64,000 nucleotides of DNA from Silanimonas sp. GTDB lineage: Bacteria > Pseudomonadota > Gammaproteobacteria > Xanthomonadales > Xanthomonadaceae. The position numbers were made by a program, and so were the translations under genes. Below are positions 58,549 to 64,000 of the stretch, piece by piece. The notes below the pieces were generated by a model. It was given only the letters and a program-made list of their open reading frames with translations, ran no database searches and was not told the origin of the DNA. Position 1 is the stretch's first letter. Every line of letters begins with the position of its first letter. The stretch covers positions 1 to 64,000 of the forward strand of contig NZ_JAPZSC010000010.1 of the NCBI RefSeq assembly GCF_027531545.1, written 5' to 3'.

Positions 58549-59249
58549 GCCCCGGTCTCGCGCTGTTCGTGAAGACACCGGGCCGCTCGCCGGTGAAGTC
58601 GCGGCTCTGGCCGGCCATCGGTCGCGAGGCGGCGGAAGCGCTCTACCTCGACTGCGCCACCGCCGTTGGCGAGACCGCGATCGCCCTGCAGCGCGACGGA
58701 CGGCTCCACGCCTACTGGGCGGTGGCCGAAGCCGAGCGCGATGGGGACGCCGACGTTTCCAACGCACTCCACCCGTGGCAGGCCCTCCCGGTGGTCGCGC
58801 AGGGCGACGGTGGGCTCGGTGAGCGCATGGCCCATGTCTACGCCACGCTGCGCGCTCGCCATGGCGCCGCGCTGCTGATCGGTACCGACTTGCCGCAGCT
58901 GTCGTTACCGGCCCTGTCCGATGCCGTGGATGCCCTCGTCCACGCCAAGGCCGATCTCGTGCTCGGGCCGAGCGAGGACGGCGGCTTCTGGCTGGTGGGT
59001 GGTCGCGTCGATCTGCCGCTCGCCGCATGGACGGCGCCGCGCTACAGCACGCCCGACGCGCGCAGCGACTTCCTCGCCGCGCTCCCGCAGGGCCTGCGCG
59101 TCCACCGGCTCGACACCGCGCACGATCTCGATGAACCCGAGGACCTCGCCGCCGTCGCCGCGGCGCTGGCCGCCCTCCCGCGTCGCACCGAAGCGCAGGA
59201 ACGCGTGTCGCGCCGCCTCGACGCCCTGCTGGCCACGATGGCGCGATGA
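58545..59249 (+). CDS. Arsenosugar-cluster nucleotidyl/glycosyltransferase (TIGR04282 family)
   Basis: A 234-residue protein: LALFVKTPGRSPVKSRLWPAIG near 6-27 is the nucleotide-binding opening, with LLIGTDLPQLSLPALSDA near 108-125, DLVLGPSEDGGFWLVGGR near 137-154 and the C-terminal HDLDEPEDL. It matches the TIGR04282 family often found beside ArsS. It overlaps its neighbours by 4 bases on both sides. The exact substrate is not known from sequence. Confidence 0.87.
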   Translation: MSPGLALFVKTPGRSPVKSRLWPAIGREAAEALYLDCATAVGETAIALQRDGRLHAYWAVAEAERDGDADVSNALHPWQALPVVAQGDGGLGERMAHVYATLRARHGAALLIGTDLPQLSLPALSDAVDALVHAKADLVLGPSEDGGFWLVGGRVDLPLAAWTAPRYSTPDARSDFLAALPQGLRVHRLDTAHDLDEPEDLAAVAAALAALPRRTEAQERVSRRLDALLATMAR

Positions 59250-60061
59250 ACGCCGACCTGCTCCGCCTCGCCGCCGTGCTCGGCCTGCTGGCCCTGCTGC
59301 TGGCGCTGCAGTGGCGCTTCGGCTTCCGCCACGACATGCGTGGCCGCACGATGTTCGACAACCTGGTCGTCGCCGTGACGGGCAGCGGGCTGCTGCGCCT
59401 GCTGGTGCCGGTCGGCACGGTCGGCGCCGCGCTGTGGGCACAATCGCAGGGGCTGGGCTTGTTCCCAGCGATCGGCCTCGACGGCATCGGCGCGATCGCT
59501 GCGACCGTCGTGCTGATGGACCTCGCGATCTGGGCACAGCATGTCGCCTCGCACCGCTGGCCCTGGCTGTGGCGCCTGCACCGCGTGCACCACGTGGCCA
59601 CGCGCTTCGAGGCCACGCTGGGCCTGCGTTTCCATCCCCTCGAAATCCTCGTCTCGCTGGGCTGGAAGCTGCTGCTGGTCGTGGCCCTCGGCCTTCCCGC
59701 TGCCGGCATCGCGCTGTACGAGACCCTGCTTGCGCTGGCCGCGCTGTGGACGCACGCCGACCTCGCCCTGCCGCCGCGCCTCGAACGCGCCGTCAGCGCG
59801 GTGCTGGTCACGCCCACGTGGCACCGCGTGCACCACTCGCCCGAGCGCGCCTGTACCGACAGCCACTACGGCAACCTGCTCGCTGTTTGGGACCGGCTCT
59901 TCCGCACCCGCCCGGCGATGCCGCCCAGCGACCAACGCGCCATGGCCATCGGCCTCAAGGGCTGGCGCAACGACGCCGACCAACGCTGGACCGCCCTGCT
60001 GCTGAACCCTTTCCGGCGCGCTCAGCGCCCCGCCCCCACCGAGACCACCCCGCATGCGTGA
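59246..60061 (+). CDS. Sterol desaturase / fatty acid hydroxylase superfamily protein
   Basis: A 271-residue membrane di-iron protein. The His boxes are visible: WAQHVASHRWPWLWRLHRVHH near 93-113 (HxxxH...HxxHH), a middle TH near 169 in LWTHADLALP, and WHRVHHSPERACTDSHYGN near 190-210. Around four to five membrane helices. These enzymes hydroxylate or desaturate lipids using O2. It is set inside the arsenosugar-type run with 4- to 8-base overlaps. Its presence could mean a lipid-linked arsenical; that is an inference. Confidence 0.87.
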   Translation: MNADLLRLAAVLGLLALLLALQWRFGFRHDMRGRTMFDNLVVAVTGSGLLRLLVPVGTVGAALWAQSQGLGLFPAIGLDGIGAIAATVVLMDLAIWAQHVASHRWPWLWRLHRVHHVATRFEATLGLRFHPLEILVSLGWKLLLVVALGLPAAGIALYETLLALAALWTHADLALPPRLERAVSAVLVTPTWHRVHHSPERACTDSHYGNLLAVWDRLFRTRPAMPPSDQRAMAIGLKGWRNDADQRWTALLLNPFRRAQRPAPTETTPHA

Positions 60062-61010
60062 CACCTGGCCCCTGCTGAAGGACATCCCGTTCCCGGCCCT
60101 CACCCGCGGCGCGTTCACAACGCTGCAGCTCAACCTCGGCTACCGCTGCAACCTGAGCTGCGTGCACTGCCACGTGGCCGCCGGCCCGCGTCGCACCGAA
60201 ACGATGTCGAAGGCGACGATGGCCACCGCGCTCGCCGTCGCCGAGCGCTTCGGTGTGACCACGCTCGACCTCACCGGCGGCTCGCCCGAAATGAACCCCG
60301 AGTTCCGCTGGCTGGTCACCGAAGCCCGCGCGCGCGGGCTGCACGTGATGGACCGGCTGAACCCCACGATCATGGAAGAGCCGGGCTACGACTGGGTCGG
60401 CCCCTTCCTCGCCGAGCACCGCGTCGAGGCCGTGGCCTCCCTGCCCTGCTACAGCCAGGCCAACGTCGACGAACAGCGCGGCGACGGCGTGTTCGAAGCC
60501 TCCATCCGCGCCCTGCAGTCGCTCAACGCGCTGGGCTACGGCCAACCCGGCAGCGGCCTGATGCTCAACCTCGTCTACAACCCGAACGGCGCCTTCCTGC
60601 CGCCGCAGCAGGAAAAACTCGAGGCCGACTACAAGCGCCTGCTCCGCGACAACTTCGGCATCGTGTTCAACCACCTGTACGCGTTGGCCAACATGCCGAT
60701 CCAGCGCTTCGGCTCGTGGCTGCAGTCGAAGGGCCAGTTCGAGGCCTACATGGGCACGCTCCGCGCCGCGCACCGCGACGACAACCTCGGAGCGGTGATG
60801 TGCCGTTCGCTCGTCAGCGTCGATTACAACGGCGAGCTGTTCGACTGCGACTTCAACCAGATGCTGAAGATGCCGCTAGGCGGCGGCAGCGCCCCGCGCC
60901 ACCTCGATGAACTGCTGGCCGGGACCCTGCCCGAGCGCATCGCCGTCGCCGGGCACTGCTACGGCTGCACCGCCGGGCAGGGCTCGAGCTGCGGCGGCGC
61001 GCTGGCCTGA
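60054..61010 (+). CDS. arsS: Radical SAM arsenosugar biosynthesis protein ArsS
   Basis: A 318-residue radical SAM enzyme. The cluster motif CxxxCxxC is at Cys32, 36 and 39 (CNLSCVHC), followed by DLTGGSPEMNPEFRWLV and LVYNPNGAFLPPQQEKLE. A Cys-rich C terminus (GHCYGCTAGQGSSCGGAL) is typical of ArsS, which adds a 5'-deoxyadenosyl group to dimethylarsenite, giving the arsenosugar skeleton. All positions read as Cys, with no in-frame UGA here (some homologues are selenoproteins). It is the last gene of the run. Confidence 0.92.
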   Translation: MRDTWPLLKDIPFPALTRGAFTTLQLNLGYRCNLSCVHCHVAAGPRRTETMSKATMATALAVAERFGVTTLDLTGGSPEMNPEFRWLVTEARARGLHVMDRLNPTIMEEPGYDWVGPFLAEHRVEAVASLPCYSQANVDEQRGDGVFEASIRALQSLNALGYGQPGSGLMLNLVYNPNGAFLPPQQEKLEADYKRLLRDNFGIVFNHLYALANMPIQRFGSWLQSKGQFEAYMGTLRAAHRDDNLGAVMCRSLVSVDYNGELFDCDFNQMLKMPLGGGSAPRHLDELLAGTLPERIAVAGHCYGCTAGQGSSCGGALA

Positions 61011-61107
61011 GGTCGTTCACCGGAAGGCTACGGGTCGGTCGGCGAGGACAGTGAAGAAATCCGCCGCTCGCGTGTAGAAGGGAAGACATCCCCACGCGAG
61101 CACACCC

Positions 61108-61806
61108 GTGTCCTACCCTGTTCCCGCACCCCGCTGCGCCAGCGCTCTCCTCGCCCTCGCACTGTCCGCCACGCTGCTGGCCGGCTGCCAGCCGGCCGCC
61201 GAGGCGCCAACACTGAGTACGCATGCCGTGCCGCCGGCGCGCGCGCAGGCGATCGTCGAGGCCATCAACAAGACGCTGATGCAGGGCGACGCGCCCCCGC
61301 TCGGCCGCGCCGAAGTGGCTGCACCCGGCACCCTCGTGGTGCGCGCGCCGTCCGGGATGCAGGCCTCGATCGCCTCGACCATCTCAGCGCTGCAGGGCGT
61401 CGAGGCTGCCGAGCCTGTGCAAGTGCAGGTCGAGGCGTGGTGGATCGGCAAGACCCCGGAGGCCGCTCCGTTGCCCGCCGAGCTCGCCGACGTGGCCAAG
61501 GCTCTGGGCGGCAATGCGAGCACCCTGCGCGTCCGCGACCATGTCCGACTCGGCGTCGCGGCCAGCGGGCGGTTGGCCAACGCGAACGGCGACGCGATGC
61601 TGATGAGCGTTCGAGCGGCGCCGGAGGGAGACACCTTCGTGCTTGGGCTGCGGATTGCCCAAGCGCGTGCGGATGTCGCACGCGTCGGAGGACCGCTGCA
61701 CTACGACGGCGAGGTGCGCGTGGTCCCCGGCGAATTCACCGTGCTGACCTCGCGACCGGACGGCAGCGACGGCAGCGAATCGCTCGTGCTTCGACTCACC
61801 AACTGA
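61108..61806 (+). CDS. Putative lipoprotein of unknown function
   Basis: A 232-residue protein from a GTG start. Signal sequence ALLALALSATLLAGC ends in a clear lipobox (LAGC, Cys27). The rest is soluble, with an ISTISALQGVEAAEPVQVQVEAWW region and beta-rich C terminus (VRVVPGEFTVLTSRP) that recalls secretin-like N-domain folds but not clearly. No promoter or operon link is obvious to the arsS gene. The following sigma factor gene begins 7 bases after its stop, so they may be one unit. Confidence 0.7.
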   Translation: MSYPVPAPRCASALLALALSATLLAGCQPAAEAPTLSTHAVPPARAQAIVEAINKTLMQGDAPPLGRAEVAAPGTLVVRAPSGMQASIASTISALQGVEAAEPVQVQVEAWWIGKTPEAAPLPAELADVAKALGGNASTLRVRDHVRLGVAASGRLANANGDAMLMSVRAAPEGDTFVLGLRIAQARADVARVGGPLHYDGEVRVVPGEFTVLTSRPDGSDGSESLVLRLTN

Positions 61807-61813
61807 GCCTCGG

Positions 61814-62326
61814 ATGGCGCTCGATGATGCGCAGCTTGCCGCCTGCTACCGGCGTCTGGAACGGCCGCTGTACAACACGCTGTACCGGCTGCTTTGGGAT
61901 CCGCAGGCCTGCATGGACGTGATGCACGACGCCTGTCTCGCGGTGTGGGCGAAGCGCGCAACGGTCGATGCGGCGCGCGTCGATGCGCTGGTCACCGCGG
62001 CGGCGCTGAATCTGGCGCGCAACGAGCGACGCTGGCAGTCGCTGCGGCACTGGCTGCCGTGGCGCGACGAATCCTTACCGGAACCGCTCGGCGAGGACAG
62101 CGCTCTGTCGAAAGCCGAAGCCACCGAACTGCGTGCCGCCCTCGCCGCCCTGCCCGAGCGCGAGCGCGAAGTGCTGGTGCTGGCCGAGTTCATGGGCCTT
62201 TCCACCGCGGAGATCGCAGAAGCGCTGGGTATCCCGCCCGGCACGGTCGGCTCGCGTCGCCACCATGCCGTGAAGAAGCTGGCGCAGCGCTACGCACCTG
62301 CCATCGGAGCCGCCCGAGATGCATGA
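61814..62326 (+). CDS. ECF RNA polymerase sigma factor
   Basis: A 170-residue sigma factor. Region 2: [30 protein letters not shown] near 20-50. Region 4: [48 protein letters not shown] near 112-160. The sequence between them is short. The stop overlaps the next start as 62319-62326 (8 bases), so the small membrane protein is translationally coupled and could be its regulator. Target genes are unknown. Confidence 0.88.
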   Translation: MALDDAQLAACYRRLERPLYNTLYRLLWDPQACMDVMHDACLAVWAKRATVDAARVDALVTAAALNLARNERRWQSLRHWLPWRDESLPEPLGEDSALSKAEATELRAALAALPEREREVLVLAEFMGLSTAEIAEALGIPPGTVGSRRHHAVKKLAQRYAPAIGAARDA

Positions 62327-62690
62327 CTCGCCGACGCCCCTGCCCGCGCTACGATCGACGCTTCGCCGCAGTCTCGTTCCGCCGCCCGGCGGCAGCGCGC
62401 GGCTGGCCCAAGCCCTCGCCGCGGCAACGAACGGACCACGCGCTTCTCGCCTCCGTCCTGCTCTGGCGGCCGCCGCAGCGCTCGCGATGGTCGCGGTCAC
62501 GACCCTGCCGCTGCGCACCGCCGTCGAGCGCCACGAAGCCCGGCAGCAGATGGAGGTGCGCCTCGTCGCCGCCGTCGCCGAGGCCGGCCGCCTCGGCCCC
62601 GAGGTCCGCATCCACGGCGCAAGCGTGCAGCGGCTGCCCAGCAGGGTGCCGGGCGTCCGGGTCTACCGCGTCGAGCCGCAAAGTCCCTGA
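62319..62690 (+). CDS. Small membrane protein, possible anti-sigma partner
   Basis: A 123-residue protein with a short N-terminal part (about 45 residues), one transmembrane segment ([17 protein letters not shown], near 48-64) and a basic periplasmic tail ending in VYRVEPQSP. No zinc-binding HxxxCxxC anti-sigma motif. The position after a sigma factor with an overlap suggests an anti-sigma or accessory role; this is from context only. Confidence 0.6.
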   Translation: MHDSPTPLPALRSTLRRSLVPPPGGSARLAQALAAATNGPRASRLRPALAAAAALAMVAVTTLPLRTAVERHEARQQMEVRLVAAVAEAGRLGPEVRIHGASVQRLPSRVPGVRVYRVEPQSP

Positions 62691-62766
62691 GAGCGGCCCC
62701 GAGCCCGGATTCAGCGCCCGTGGGGTATCCTCCGCGGCCTCTTTCCGACCCCTCCCGAGAACCGCC

Positions 62767-63321
62767 ATGGGCCTGAGCCTCGTCCCGACCGGCCGCGACG
62801 TGCCGAACGAAATCAACGTCATCATCGAGATCCCGAAGGACGCCGAGCCGGTGAAGTACGAGGTCGACAAGGAGACCGGCGCGATCTTCGTCGACCGCAT
62901 CCTCTCGACCCCGATGCGCTACCCGTGCAACTACGGCTATGTGCCGCACACCCTGTGCGGCGACGGCGACCCGGTCGACGTGCTGGTGATCCTGCCGCTG
63001 GCCCTGGTGCCGGGCTCGGTGATCCGCTGCCGCCCGGTCGGCATGCTGAAGATGACCGACGAGGCCGGTGAGGACACCAAGCTGGTCGCCGTGCCGGTGC
63101 CGAAGGTGTTCAAGGGCTACGAGCACATCACCGACATCGCCCAGGTCTCGCAGCACTGGCTGGAGCGCATCGGCCACTTCTTCGAGCACTACAAGGACCT
63201 CGAGAAGGGCAAGTGGGTCAAGCTCGAGGGCTGGGAGGGCAAGGACGCGGCCATCAAGGAAATCGTCGACGGCATCGCGCGCTTCAACGCCGTTCCGGAC
63301 GACGAGAAGCCGGCTTTCTGA
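62767..63321 (+). CDS. ppa: Soluble inorganic pyrophosphatase
   Basis: Hydrolyses PPi to phosphate in the cytosol. The 184-residue family I enzyme includes [21 protein letters not shown] near 19-39, [24 protein letters not shown] near 51-74 (the DGDPVD metal site) and [12 protein letters not shown] near 114. The start at 62767 is preceded by GAGAACC. The presence of soluble and membrane pyrophosphatases in one genome is common. A hairpin terminator follows. Confidence 0.96.
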   Translation: MGLSLVPTGRDVPNEINVIIEIPKDAEPVKYEVDKETGAIFVDRILSTPMRYPCNYGYVPHTLCGDGDPVDVLVILPLALVPGSVIRCRPVGMLKMTDEAGEDTKLVAVPVPKVFKGYEHITDIAQVSQHWLERIGHFFEHYKDLEKGKWVKLEGWEGKDAAIKEIVDGIARFNAVPDDEKPAF

Positions 63322-63350
63322 TCGGCCGACCGCCTTCGCTCCCTCCCCGG

Positions 63351-63380
63351 ACCCCGGCCCCGTGCCGGGGTTCGCGTTTT
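63351..63380 (+). terminator. Rho-independent terminator after ppa
   Basis: ACCCCGGC (63351-63358), a CCCGT loop, GCCGGGGT (63364-63371), then TCGCGTTTT: an 8-bp GC-rich stem with a short T-run, 30 bases after the ppa stop. Confidence 0.65.
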
Positions 63381-63475
63381 GTGGCCGAGCGCAGCGACGC
63401 CGGGGGCGGCCGGGCGTATCCTCCATCGCATCAGGCCCGCGCCGTCGCGGGCCGCATCCCGGAAGGAGCCCGTCC

Positions 63476-64000
63476 ATGTTCGTCCTGATCGTCGGCCATG
63501 ATCTCGAGCGCAGCGCGGACCTTTCCGCCACGCTGACGGCCCTCGGCCTCGACTGGACCGTGAAGTGGGTGGGCGAAGCCGCCGAGGCGCAGGCCCTGCT
63601 GGAAGGCCGCGGCGTCGACGTCTTGGCCGTCGATGGCGGTGAAGCCCGCGGCATCGACGTGCTGCGCCGCGCCCGCGAGAAGAACCCCACGGCCGTGCGG
63701 CTGCTGCTGCTGCCGCCGGGCGCCGAACCCAGCGCCGCCGCCATCGACATCGCGCACCGCCATCTGGGCCTACCGCTGCAGGCGAACGCGATGGTCGATG
63801 CCGTCGAGGGCATCGGCGAACTGTTCGAGGTGCTCGACAACCCCGACCTGAAGTCGAAGGTCGGCGCCATCGCGCAGCTGCCGCCGTCGCCGGAAAGCTA
63901 CCTCGCCATCTCGAAGGCGCTGGCCGACCCGAATGTCGGTGCCGCGCAGGTGGTGTCGATGCTGACCAAGGACCCGGCGCTGGTCGCCAAGGTGCTGCGC
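63476..64000 (+). CDS. Receiver-HDOD domain protein (3' truncated by window end)
   Basis: The first 175 residues of a signalling protein. Residues ~1-120 look like a degenerate receiver domain (FVLIVGHDLERSADLSATL, then VLAVDGGEARGIDVLRRARE). The usual acidic pair after the first strand is reduced to one Asp, though an Asp sits at the phospho-acceptor place (AVDGG). From ~135 an HDOD domain begins: QLPPSPESYLAISKALADPNVGAAQVVSMLTKDPALVAKVLR. GGAAGGAG precedes the start. The 3' end lies beyond the window. Confidence 0.8.
   Translation, partial: MFVLIVGHDLERSADLSATLTALGLDWTVKWVGEAAEAQALLEGRGVDVLAVDGGEARGIDVLRRAREKNPTAVRLLLLPPGAEPSAAAIDIAHRHLGLPLQANAMVDAVEGIGELFEVLDNPDLKSKVGAIAQLPPSPESYLAISKALADPNVGAAQVVSMLTKDPALVAKVLR

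Noticed and set aside
60054-61010. ArsS as a selenoprotein
   Set aside because: Some homologues use selenocysteine, but here the C-terminal positions are Cys codons and the first in-frame TGA is the stop, with no convincing SECIS hairpin.

Overview
The window is 64 kb of very GC-rich, gene-dense DNA with short intergenic gaps and many ATGA or TGATG start/stop overlaps. Gene content suggests a gammaproteobacterium of the Xanthomonadales (Lysobacterales): the rubredoxin-thiE-hemL order, a PPi-dependent phosphofructokinase with an H+-translocating pyrophosphatase, a short-LID adenylate kinase, and an ilv-leu superoperon behind a Val/Leu/Ile-rich leader peptide. This placement is inferred from gene families, not from a marker gene. 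I see no rRNA or tRNA gene, CRISPR array, insertion sequence or prophage.

Layout. At 1-160 lie two strong promoter-like sites reading leftwards off the window. 265-4773: DUF192 lipoprotein, rubredoxin, ThiE, HemL, a HAD phosphatase and a trans-sulfuration enzyme. 5029-7759: a four-gene run (DUF2878, DUF1295 membrane enzyme, periplasmic protein, lipocalin). 7845-12044: PaiB-like flavoprotein, SDR enzyme, a DedA-PAP2-LssY fusion and a Lon-substrate-domain protein. 12258-23947: the branched-chain amino acid superoperon ilvD-C-G-M-E-A-leuA-C-D-B, with a readable attenuator. 24218-28454: a secreted SGNH hydrolase, a small membrane protein and an extended Lnt-like protein. 28455-31063 (minus): adk, a membrane protein and mpl.

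31246-38199 holds PPi-phosphofructokinase, a GGDEF/EAL protein, an ECF sigma factor with its DUF1109 anti-sigma, and the membrane pyrophosphatase. After a divergent FAD oxidoreductase comes a bufferin operon (bufA2-bufB-bufC, 40197-42153). The bufferin operon and the ECF gene are preceded by the same motif, GTAACC-N16-CGTA, which suggests one regulon. An EAL fragment and a frameshifted outer-membrane gene follow, then an AraC regulator divergent from a carboxymuconolactone-decarboxylase/thioredoxin/YHS set.

45995-52530 is mainly a minus-strand array: a DUF547 protein, a tandem DEP-domain protein, a small CxxC protein, an outer-membrane barrel, two glycosyltransferases and a rhodanese. It looks like an uncharacterised envelope or polyprenol-sugar operon. 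52608-61010 is an AraC regulator followed by what reads as an organoarsenic (arsenosugar-type) cluster: VTT-flavin disulfide oxidoreductase fusion, phosphate transporter, arsenite methyltransferase, two small sugar-transferase-like enzymes, a sterol-desaturase-family di-iron protein and the radical SAM enzyme ArsS. The right end has a lipoprotein, a second ECF sigma factor with a small membrane partner, soluble pyrophosphatase, and a truncated receiver-HDOD protein.
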